Origin: DASUPK01 sp963744105
Lineage (GTDB): Bacteria; Actinomycetota; Thermoleophilia; Solirubrobacterales; 70-9
DNA: 64,000 nucleotides
Direction: 5' to 3'
Assembly: GCA_963744105.1 (NCBI GenBank)
Contig: CAVUSJ010000004.1
Span: forward strand, 372,001 to 436,000
The translations under genes and the position numbers were made by a program. Positions 8,069-15,452 of the stretch are shown piece after piece. Below the pieces are notes generated by a model, which was not told the origin of the DNA, did not search any database, and saw only the letters and a list, made by a program, of their open reading frames with translations. Numbering within the stretch: position 1 is the stretch's first letter; each line of letters opens with the position of its first letter.

Positions 8069-8695
8069 GAGCCCATCGCCGACCCTACCCTCGGGGCCGG
8101 TCGCCGAGTCAACGACGGGCTTACAGTGCCACCGTCGCCCGCCCTCCCCCCACTGGCGTCATGCCGGCAATGGCCACCCGGCGACCCTCGGGTTTCCCGC
8201 CCCGCACCCTCGATACACGGCAGGTGACGCGACGGCGGGCCCGCTGAGATTGGCCGACCCGCGTCTGGTGCCGTGCCTGCTCTCTCTGAGCTGAGATCCA
8301 GGGCGGCCGCGTCCGCCTTCTTCTCCTCTCTCAACTAGAGGCGCTCGATCCGGATCTGCGATTGCGTGCTGGTTCTCCGGACCGCGCGCTCGAGATGGCG
8401 CAGGGTGGCGTCCGAGCAGCTGCCGGAGCCGATACGAGCTGCGTTTGTCGTGGCCCGATTCGAGGTCGGCCTCGATGGTGTGTCGTCGTGATCAGCGTGG
8501 AGGATGAAGTTCGATAGTTCGACTTCACCTTGAAAGAGTTGTCGCGATGATCATCGGATCGGCCGGAGGACTGGTCCGAGTCGACCCGGATAGCAGCGCC
8601 AAAGGCTCAGGTTCCGGGCCTCTGCCACGGCTTTCTTCACTGCCGGCTTCGTAGGTGCGCTGGGGCGCATGCCGATCGGCGAATAGGTTTGGCCT
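8069..8695. other. 627-base stretch without a clear gene; possible gene remnant
   Basis: No intact gene is seen. Between about 8335 and 8530 the minus strand gives coding-like pieces in different frames (for example SNFILHADH, then ADLESGHDKRSSYRLRQLL), which could be a frameshifted remnant of a small gene. An imperfect repeat of TTCGA near 8508-8522 is weak. The stretch separates two minus-strand genes, so part of it may be promoter for the hypothetical gene ending at 8068. Confidence 0.3.
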
Positions 8696-10621
8696 TTACC
8701 ACCGCCGCGGCGGGATGTACTCGCCGACGGAAATCGAACCGTTGGCCGAGATGATCATCAGTTGTCCGGCGGACATCGTCCGTTTGATGTCGTTGCCTAC
8801 CTTGACGGTGACCGTTTCGACGGTGGGCAGCTTGGGGGTGACCAATTCGACTTTGGGCGGCAGACGCCATGTGAACTCGCGCTCGGGGTACGCCACCTCG
8901 GCACCGGCCTCAATCGTCTTGTCGGCCCTGGGGAGGGGGACCCACTGCAACCAATTGTGTTTGTTGTAGAAGCGCAGCCTGACCGCCGAGCTCGACAGGT
9001 TCCGGAAGCGGTACCGCCGCTGTCGAGGGGACGTCCACGGGGTCGCGGCCGGACCGGGCGGCGACGGCTTGCCCTCGGCGATCGCCGTCGCGAGTTGCGC
9101 CGCCACCTGCTGGTAGGCCTCGAGCGTGTGGGGACCAAAGAGCGTGGAGGCACCTTCGTAGTACTGCGATGAGTACTCCTCGGGTGTCGTGATGTACTGC
9201 GCGTACTCGTTGGCGTAGGTACCCAGCGCGAGGTGCGTTACGCCCGTGGCGGACAAAGCGCCGAGGACCCTCGTGCGCAGGCGGCGACCGGCCATCGTGG
9301 TCAACTCGCCCGGGATCCCGAGCACGGCGACGGCGCCGACACGGAGCAGCTGAACGGGCAGCACCTGCGGCACGACCGGCGGCTGCTCGATGCCCGGCAT
9401 CAGCACGACGGGTTTCGGCAGCTGTCCCTCGCGCTCCGCGACGGCCGTCGCCTGATCGATGAGGGAGATGCCGAAGATCACGCTGAGCGCCAGGTGCGCG
9501 GCCTCGGCGATGATGGCGTCTCCCTCGGTGATGTTCGCGGCCGTGCGGCCCTCGTGGATCCCCAGGTTGGGCTCGGGCACGCTGTCCTGCGAGCTGCCTG
9601 CCGCGAACGAGAGCCCAAGTGCTGCAGGCCAGGTGCGCGCTCCCCCTGCGCCGGTGGTGACCTTCGAGAAGTCCACGCGGGTGTGCCGGTGTTCGACCGG
9701 TCCGGTGACCTCCTCGGTCGCCTCCCGGAAGAGACGCTCGGCGACCTCGAACTGCCGGCGACCGTGCTTCTGCATCTGGGCGACGTCGTGGACGCCGTCA
9801 GGGAGGTGGCCGAGCTCAACATTGCCTGAGACGTCGCCGCAGTGGGCGTTCGCGAACGCGGCGACGAAGGTCTCCGGCCTGCGATGGTCGCTGCGCATCT
9901 CCTGCTCGAACAGTGAACTCGCGTAGCCCTTGTTGTCGCCGCAGACGAGCGTGTTCTTCTGGCCGCGATCCGTGGGGTGGATCGCATACCAACTCAGCGC
10001 GCCGACCGGCCGCTCCCGGCCATGGTCGTCGACCTTGACGAACTTCAGCAGCAGCATCTCGCGATCGGTGTCCGCGCCCCAGCGATCGCGCTCGGCCTGC
10101 GGGTTGCACAAGTACGCAGGTTCTGAGCGATTCCGCCCGCAGTCGGCGACCTCGCCGCTGTTGACGTAGATCCGTCCGGGGGCGAGGTTGGCGTGTGCCA
10201 TCTCGACGGCGCGAACGCAGCCGTCGACGATGCACGCGACGGTGGCCTCGTCACAACCGCCACGGTCGAAGTCGAAGTCGTAGAGCAGATTCCCGGAGAA
10301 CCCGCCCGGCGCGCTGTGCGTGTGCGTTCCCGCGAGCAGGACGTTCTCTTCGGTGTAGACCCGCTCCTGCGACGCCGCGAGGCGCCTGAGAACGCCGTCC
10401 TTCACTCGGCGAGTGCCGGCCCAGATGTCGGCCACGATGATCGCGACACACCCCCCGTCAGCGACGGACGGCCGGTCGGCGACCAGGAACGTGCGGGCGT
10501 AGAGCGGCGACTCGACTCCCGTCGCGATCTGGTCCTGATCGACCATCCCCTGCAACGGCAGTCCGGCCGCGGGATCGGTGACCTCGCCGATCCCCGTCCC
10601 TATCTCGTACGACACCGGCAT
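8696..10621 (-). CDS. Neutral/alkaline ceramidase-like hydrolase
   Basis: About 641 residues from ATG 10621, which has GGAGAGCGGAG in front; an upstream ATG at 10681 lacks an SD. The N-terminal motif GTGIGEVTDP, the GTHTHSAPGGFSG segment and the later ANAHCGDVSGNV and EYAQYITTPEEYSSQYYEGAS segments follow the order seen in the neutral ceramidase family, a Zn enzyme that cleaves the N-acyl bond of ceramide. The C-terminal part (RYRFRNLSSSAVRLRFYNKH) fits the Ig-like domain. No signal peptide is visible, unlike many secreted members, so it may be cytoplasmic or act on another amide lipid. Confidence 0.8.
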   Translation of the reverse strand: MPVSYEIGTGIGEVTDPAAGLPLQGMVDQDQIATGVESPLYARTFLVADRPSVADGGCVAIIVADIWAGTRRVKDGVLRRLAASQERVYTEENVLLAGTHTHSAPGGFSGNLLYDFDFDRGGCDEATVACIVDGCVRAVEMAHANLAPGRIYVNSGEVADCGRNRSEPAYLCNPQAERDRWGADTDREMLLLKFVKVDDHGRERPVGALSWYAIHPTDRGQKNTLVCGDNKGYASSLFEQEMRSDHRRPETFVAAFANAHCGDVSGNVELGHLPDGVHDVAQMQKHGRRQFEVAERLFREATEEVTGPVEHRHTRVDFSKVTTGAGGARTWPAALGLSFAAGSSQDSVPEPNLGIHEGRTAANITEGDAIIAEAAHLALSVIFGISLIDQATAVAEREGQLPKPVVLMPGIEQPPVVPQVLPVQLLRVGAVAVLGIPGELTTMAGRRLRTRVLGALSATGVTHLALGTYANEYAQYITTPEEYSSQYYEGASTLFGPHTLEAYQQVAAQLATAIAEGKPSPPGPAATPWTSPRQRRYRFRNLSSSAVRLRFYNKHNWLQWVPLPRADKTIEAGAEVAYPEREFTWRLPPKVELVTPKLPTVETVTVKVGNDIKRTMSAGQLMIISANGSISVGEYIPPRRW

Positions 10622-10804
10622 CTCCGCTCTCCGATCGCCGATCGATCCTCGCTGCACGACCGCGCACTTGCCGCGCCGCATCGAATGCTACGGCGCAGGG
10701 CGCCCGGGAGAGACGAGTCCGTGCACTACCTGCCATGTATGCACACCCCTCAGCTCGGATCGCGCGTTCGCAGCGACACGACGGAGATCACCGTGGGGAG
10801 GTTG

Positions 10805-11236
10805 CTACTCCGACAACCCGGCCGCTTCGAGAGCCTCCTTCTGGTCGGTGGTGATCGCAATGCGCATGATCTTTCCCTCCTCGATGGTGACAACTGCGTA
10901 GGCAGTCAGGCTGAGCTGGACGCCGCTGCGGCGACCCTGTCCGACAGTGTCGGTGATGCACACGAAGCGGCCACGTCTCCCAGGGATGAATTCTTGTGGC
11001 TCCAAGTGGAAGTCCCCGAAGGACTCCCAGAGATTCATGGTCCATTGCAGGGCCCCTGGGTGCCCCACGTGCCAGGTCGCACCCGGAATGGCGGGATAGT
11101 CCTGCAGCTCGACATCCTCGTGGAGATACCGGAACGGCTTCGCCGTGTACGGGTCGTCGAGGTCGCCTTGTCCGAGACCGTTGAAAGCATCGCACAGCTC
11201 GCGGAAGAGCCGGAAATCCTCTTCTCCGTCGGCCAT
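10805..11236 (-). CDS. SnoaL-like (NTF2 fold) protein
   Basis: 143 residues from the ATG at 11236 (MADGEEDFRLFRELCDAFN). The typical order is present: N-terminal helix, YLHEDVELQDYPAIPGATWHVG, a central WESFGDFHLEPQEFI strand and a final strand VVTIEEGKIMRIAITTD ending KEALEAAGLSE. The ending resembles that of the SnoaL-like gene at 1688-2101, so the two may be distant paralogs. The longer open frame upstream to 11530 reads as low-complexity Arg/Pro-rich sequence and is not taken as coding. Function unknown; this fold serves isomerases, dehydratases and ligand-binding proteins. Confidence 0.7.
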   Translation of the reverse strand: MADGEEDFRLFRELCDAFNGLGQGDLDDPYTAKPFRYLHEDVELQDYPAIPGATWHVGHPGALQWTMNLWESFGDFHLEPQEFIPGRRGRFVCITDTVGQGRRSGVQLSLTAYAVVTIEEGKIMRIAITTDQKEALEAAGLSE

Positions 11237-11292
11237 CGTTGGAGTATCCCGCGTCGTCAAGTCCCTGCACAGTCCCCCATTTCGTGTTATGT

Positions 11293-11376
11293 CTCCCTTG
11301 CGCGAGAAGCGGGAGTGCAGCGTCAAACCGCTGCTTTCCATGCAAAGCAGGACCGCTGCTTTTCGTCCAAAGCAGC
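11293..11376 (+). repeat. Two tandem small palindromic repeats beside the ELWxxDGT gene
   Basis: Two adjacent copies of a hairpin unit lie at 11327-11350 and 11352-11376. Each starts ACCGCTGCTTT and closes with AAAGCAG after a six-base loop (CCATGC in the first, TCGTCC in the second). A CTCCCTTGCGCGA string lies just upstream at 11293. The same two strings recur on the other side of the ELWxxDGT gene, near 12915-12978. They look like a REP-like dispersed element. Confidence 0.6.
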
Positions 11377-11387
11377 TACGAGGAGTC

Positions 11388-12806
11388 CTATCCCTTCTTG
11401 CACTTCCCCTTCGCGCATGGTGGTGGCCCTGCCCTCCACAGCTCCCTGTTGTGCCTGCCGTCCTTGGCGGTGAAGAAGAGGGTGCCACCGACCGCGGTGA
11501 GATTCGTGGGCTCGCTGCTGCTGCTGCCACGGCGGATGTCCCTGACCATCCTCGTCCCCTTGCGGGTGCCGTCGCTTCGCCAGAGCTCCTGGCCGTGCCT
11601 CTTATCGGTGCCCGCGAGGTAGAGCGTTCCCTTGGCGGCCGTCAGCTGCTGGGGGCCGAAGTAGCCGGTGAGGCGGTTTCCCCTGACGAGGGTCGTTCCC
11701 TGCTGGGTGCCGTCGCTTCGCCACAGCCCTTCTCCGCCGGTGAAGTAGACGGTCGTCTTCTTGATGACGACGAGGCCGAAGATGCCGCCCTGCACCTGCT
11801 TGACAAGGCTCGTCCCGGCCTCGGTGCCGTCGCTTCGCCACAGCTCATTCGGGATGGGACCCGGTCCGAGAGAAGCCGTAAAGTAGAGGGTGCCCGTTGA
11901 CGTTGGTTGGAGGTAAATGGAGCTTCCGGGTCCGAGGTCCTTGACCATCGTCGTGCCGGCCTCGGTGCCGTCGCTTCGCCACAGCGCGCTGCCGCCCTCG
12001 TTGGCGTTGCCGGCGCTGAAGTAGAGGGTCCCGTTGAAGTCGGTGAGGCCCAAGATGTCGACGAAGTGGGGCTTGACCAAGGTCGTCCCCGCCTCGGTGC
12101 CATCGCTTCGCCATAGATCTGAATAGAAACCGCCGAAGCTGCCGAAGTAGAGGGTGCCATTGACGTTGATGAGTGGGAAGACGCCCGTGTTCGGGAACGG
12201 CTTGACTACAGTCGTCCCCGCCTCGGTGCCGTCACTTCGCCACAGCCCGGACCCGGAATCGGTGCTGTCGAAGGCGGAGAAATAGAGAATGCCGTTGGCG
12301 TCGGTGAAGTAGGAAGGATGGCCGCCCTGGCTGCCGGGGTTGATGTCCTTGACCATCCTCGTCCCCTTCGCCGTGCCATCACTTCGCCACAGCTCGGCCC
12401 CGTGGACGCCGTCGTCGGCAGTGAAGTAGATGATGCGGTTGATGGCCGTGATCCCGGTGAGGTCGCTCCCGCCCCGACCAGGGTTGATGTCCTTGACCAT
12501 CCTCGTCCCTCGCCCCGTGCCGTCGCTTCGCCAGAGCTCGAATCCGTGTCTTCCGTCGTTGGCGCTGAAGTAGAGGGTGCCGCGGACGTCGGTGAGGTCG
12601 CCCCCGTTGTAGATGCAGCCGCAATTCCCGCCGCCGTTAGTGGTGATGCTGGGGGAGCGACCCGGATTGATGTCCTTGACCAGCACGGCCCCGCGGTGCC
12701 CGGCCGCCTGGGCCCCTGAGGTCGAAAGGAGCATCCCGCACGCGGCAATCAGCAGCGCGAGCCCGCACGCAGGTATCGACGGACGATGAATCGAGAGCGT
12801 CTTCAT
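11388..12806 (-). CDS. Exported ELWxxDGT-repeat protein
   Basis: 472 residues with a signal peptide (hydrophobic run ACGLALLIAACGMLLSTSG, then AQA-A cleavage site). Eight copies of the LWRSDGT-x-x-GT repeat follow at intervals of about 40-60 residues, with a ninth degenerate copy (ELWRAG) near the end. This is the ELWxxDGT repeat family, found in exported bacterial proteins and expected to form a beta-propeller-like or solenoid surface structure. The C-terminus ends in CAKGKCKKG, a basic Cys-containing tail. The gene stands alone and is flanked on both sides by copies of the same small palindromic repeat. Confidence 0.85.
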   Translation of the reverse strand: MKTLSIHRPSIPACGLALLIAACGMLLSTSGAQAAGHRGAVLVKDINPGRSPSITTNGGGNCGCIYNGGDLTDVRGTLYFSANDGRHGFELWRSDGTGRGTRMVKDINPGRGGSDLTGITAINRIIYFTADDGVHGAELWRSDGTAKGTRMVKDINPGSQGGHPSYFTDANGILYFSAFDSTDSGSGLWRSDGTEAGTTVVKPFPNTGVFPLINVNGTLYFGSFGGFYSDLWRSDGTEAGTTLVKPHFVDILGLTDFNGTLYFSAGNANEGGSALWRSDGTEAGTTMVKDLGPGSSIYLQPTSTGTLYFTASLGPGPIPNELWRSDGTEAGTSLVKQVQGGIFGLVVIKKTTVYFTGGEGLWRSDGTQQGTTLVRGNRLTGYFGPQQLTAAKGTLYLAGTDKRHGQELWRSDGTRKGTRMVRDIRRGSSSSEPTNLTAVGGTLFFTAKDGRHNRELWRAGPPPCAKGKCKKG

Positions 12807-12914
12807 AGGCCTCTATCAACGCTAACCCCGCGAATCCCCATCCGGACCGGTATTGCCGACCGATCCCGCATCGTGGGGGACCACCGATCAACAGCAATCG
12901 CCTCGGGCGCCGAG

Positions 12915-12978
12915 ACCGCTGCTTTCCATGCAAAGCGGTACTCCAGTGGCTCTGGGAAGCTGTTCCTCCCTTGCGCGA
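12915..12978 (+). repeat. Third copy of the small palindromic repeat and its companion string
   Basis: 12915-12938 repeats the unit found at 11327-11376, with ACCGCTGCTTT, loop CCATGC and AAAGCGG; 12966-12978 repeats CTCCCTTGCGCGA. The order of the two strings is reversed relative to the left side but both are in the same orientation. The rest of 12807-13158 holds no gene I can support. Confidence 0.55.
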
Positions 12979-13158
12979 AATGGAGGCGTAAGGCTCGCTT
13001 CCGGACACGGCGGATCTGGCTGCCGACCCAATTGAGTGTTGGGGCGCCTTGCCGGCGGCCCTCAACTCCTTCGGGGTCCGACGCTCCGCACCTTGACTCC
13101 CGCCGCGGCGACGCTATTTGCTCGCAGGTCGGTCCGGGAAATGCGACAGGCTCTTTGC

Positions 13159-14085
13159 ATGCCAACCGTTTCCGAGGATCAACTCGCCACCTGGACCAAG
13201 CCGGCGTTTGGCAACGAAGACGAGAGGCGTCGCAACACCGAGTCAATGATCCGGGCAGCGATCTCCGGCCACCGGTTGTTGAAGACGCTGTCGATCGATG
13301 TCTACGGCAAGGGGTCCTACAAGAACAACACCAACGTCCGCCGTGATAGCGACGTGGATGTTGCTGTCGAGTACACCGGCATCATTTACTCCGACTACGG
13401 TCCGGACACAAACCAGGCGACGGTCCGGCAACAGCGTGGAATGGAGCCCTACTCAGGACCGTTTAGGGACGCAGGAGGGAGGACCCAGATCGGGGAGTTC
13501 AAGAACGCCGTAGGCGAGGCTCTTCGCGAAGCATTCGGATCTGCGGCAGTGACACGCTCCAACAGGGTCTTCACGGTTCGTGAAAGCTCCCGATCGCTCG
13601 CCGCTGATGTCGTTCCATGCACGACCTATCGCAAGTACTGGTCGCCGAGTCGCTTCAACCAGGGCATAAGGCTCCTGCCGGACCGCTCACCGGGCCACTG
13701 GATCCACAACTATCCGAGCCAGCACTACGAGAACGGCGTCACCAAGAACGAGGCGACGAGTAAGCGTTTCAAGAGCGTCGTCCGCATTCTCAAGAACCTT
13801 GAGAACCGCATGGTTGACGATGGTGTGAGTCCTGTCGTAGCCAGCTACCTGATCGAATGCCTCGTTTACAACGCTCCCCAGGATTGCTTTACAGGCTCTA
13901 GCTGGGCTAGGCGCGTGCGAGCAGTCCTGGCTCATGTTTGGGAGGACACCGAGGACGCCGAGTCCGAGAAGCGTTGGTACGAGGTGAACGGCATCAAGTA
14001 CCTGTTTCACGTGTGGCAAAGCTGGGATCGGGATGATGCTCGCGCCTTCGTACACGCCGCGTGGCAGTACGTAAGCGACAGCTGA
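13159..14085 (+). CDS. CD-NTase (cGAS/DncV-like nucleotidyltransferase), CBASS
   Basis: 308 residues from ATG 13159; an in-frame ATG at 13141 adds six residues. The G-S motif at residues 52-53 (KGSYKNNTNV) is followed by D65-V-D67 and a third acidic residue near 150 (SLAADVVPC), the catalytic triad of SMODS-type nucleotidyltransferases that make cyclic oligonucleotides on phage infection. No E2/E1 or deubiquitinase-like Cap2/Cap3 gene is near, and the next gene is a 2TM effector starting within its stop codon (TGATG). This is the composition of type I CBASS. The product nucleotide cannot be predicted from the sequence alone. Confidence 0.85.
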   Translation: MPTVSEDQLATWTKPAFGNEDERRRNTESMIRAAISGHRLLKTLSIDVYGKGSYKNNTNVRRDSDVDVAVEYTGIIYSDYGPDTNQATVRQQRGMEPYSGPFRDAGGRTQIGEFKNAVGEALREAFGSAAVTRSNRVFTVRESSRSLAADVVPCTTYRKYWSPSRFNQGIRLLPDRSPGHWIHNYPSQHYENGVTKNEATSKRFKSVVRILKNLENRMVDDGVSPVVASYLIECLVYNAPQDCFTGSSWARRVRAVLAHVWEDTEDAESEKRWYEVNGIKYLFHVWQSWDRDDARAFVHAAWQYVSDS

Positions 14086-14741
14086 TGCCTTCCGCCGGGT
14101 GGATCCGCATTGTCATCGCCTTGGTCGCCGCCGCCATGCTGGGCCTTTCGGTCCTGACAGGCGATTCAATCGATGAGCAAGGCCTTCGCTGGATCGGCGG
14201 GGTTGCCAGTGGCATCACGCTGTTGCTGCTTGCATTTGATCGTTGGATGTGGCGATGGCCGATCGTCCGCTGGTTCACTGAGCTGGCTGGACAGCGTGTG
14301 ATCTACGGGACGTGGCGTGGGCAGATCAACTACATCGCTGACGGTCAAGGCAACCCGGGGAGCACGGCCGTCTATATGGCGGTCCACCAGACCTACTCGA
14401 CCATCAGCGTCCGCTGCTACTTCCCCAAGACGCAGTCAACCTCGTGGACCCTTGCGGCGACACTCTCGAAGGGCGAACATCGCTACGAGCTGCGCTACAT
14501 CTTTCAGCAGGAAGCGCCCGCCCCGGACAGAGACCAGAACCGGCCTACTCAGGGTGCATGCGATCTCGCAATCGTCGGTCGGCCGGTTCAGGAAATCAGC
14601 GGTTCCTACTACTCGGAACGGGGAGGCAAAGGGACGATGACCTTCGACGGCCATTCAAGAAAGCTCGCCGGCTCAGCGGCCGACGCGGGGCGCTTGAGAT
14701 ATCGCGAGCTGCGAACCGATTCATCTGGCGCTGCCTCATGA
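14085..14741 (+). CDS. cap15: Cap15-like CBASS effector (two TM helices plus beta-barrel)
   Basis: 218 residues, ATG overlapping the CD-NTase stop by one base. Two hydrophobic helices lie at about residues 6-25 and 36-52, followed by a beta-rich domain with GTWRGQI, TYSTISVRCYF, HRYELRYIF and ISGSYYSERGGKGTMTF. This matches the plan of Cap15, a membrane effector whose beta-barrel binds the cyclic nucleotide and triggers membrane damage. The C-terminal 20 residues extend past the barrel. The assignment rests on topology, strand pattern and CD-NTase linkage, not on an alignment. Confidence 0.75.
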   Translation: MPSAGWIRIVIALVAAAMLGLSVLTGDSIDEQGLRWIGGVASGITLLLLAFDRWMWRWPIVRWFTELAGQRVIYGTWRGQINYIADGQGNPGSTAVYMAVHQTYSTISVRCYFPKTQSTSWTLAATLSKGEHRYELRYIFQQEAPAPDRDQNRPTQGACDLAIVGRPVQEISGSYYSERGGKGTMTFDGHSRKLAGSAADAGRLRYRELRTDSSGAAS

Positions 14742-15299
14742 GGCTCGGCGGCCTTGTCTCAGTGCTGTCCGACCCTCGCTGAGGCATCTGTTCACCTTGG
14801 TGTTGGTCCACCCGGTCGCCTCGCAGATCTCGGCATAGCTGAGCCCCAGGGCCAAGAGCCAGAGTGCGCGTCGCTCATCGCGCTTCAAATCTGCGAGCGC
14901 TTGGCGCCGTTCTGCGAGCTGCTCTTTTCGCTCGGCAAAGTCATCAGGTCCCGGCGAATCAGCCGGCTGCGCCTCTGCAAGGTCAAATGTTCTGTCGGTC
15001 CCATGGACCGAGCAGTTCATGCTCGCTTCGCGGCGTCGGGATGCACGTCGACGAATTGCCCAGGCCTCTCGCTTGACCGTCGTGTAGAGCCACGCGAGTG
15101 GCTCGCAGTCGCCTTTGAACCGCTCGAGGAACTGTGCATACGCGGACTGAAGAGCGTCTTCAACGTCATCGAGCAGTTCGGCATGACGACTTGCCTGTCG
15201 TCGAAGTCGGTGTTCGTGTTGACGCAACACCTCGTTAAGCAGCTCCGCGTTTCGCTCCCGCTGGTGGGCGCTTGGTCGTGAGTCCGGCTGGGCGGCCAT
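14736..15299 (-). CDS. ECF-like sigma-70 family factor
   Basis: 187 residues from ATG 15299 (an upstream start at 15317 is possible). Region 2 is seen as DDVEDALQSAYAQFLERFKGD followed by EPLAWLYTTVKREAWAIRRR, and region 4 as DLKRDERRALWLLALGLSYAEICEATGWTNTKVNRCLSEGR, a helix-turn-helix that binds -35 elements. No anti-sigma gene is adjacent. It is convergent with the CBASS effector, overlapping its last bases. It may drive island genes, but no target promoter can be assigned. Confidence 0.8.
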   Translation of the reverse strand: MAAQPDSRPSAHQRERNAELLNEVLRQHEHRLRRQASRHAELLDDVEDALQSAYAQFLERFKGDCEPLAWLYTTVKREAWAIRRRASRRREASMNCSVHGTDRTFDLAEAQPADSPGPDDFAERKEQLAERRQALADLKRDERRALWLLALGLSYAEICEATGWTNTKVNRCLSEGRTALRQGRRAS

Positions 15300-15452
15300 G
15301 AGGGCGGCCGACAGCACGGCTCTGCCGTGCCAACATCAGGCCGTCCGCCGTCCAGCCGGCGTCGCCAAGTGCTAGGCAGCGATGCTTCGCGAGACGCTGT
15401 GCTCAGAGGATCTGTGGTTGGAGTGCTCGACCTTCAGCGCACGCATCGCAGC

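Noticed and set aside
11450..12720. Regularly spaced DNA repeats resembling a CRISPR-like array
   Set aside because: They encode the LWRSDGT protein repeat in frame, spacing varies, and there are no spacers or cas genes.
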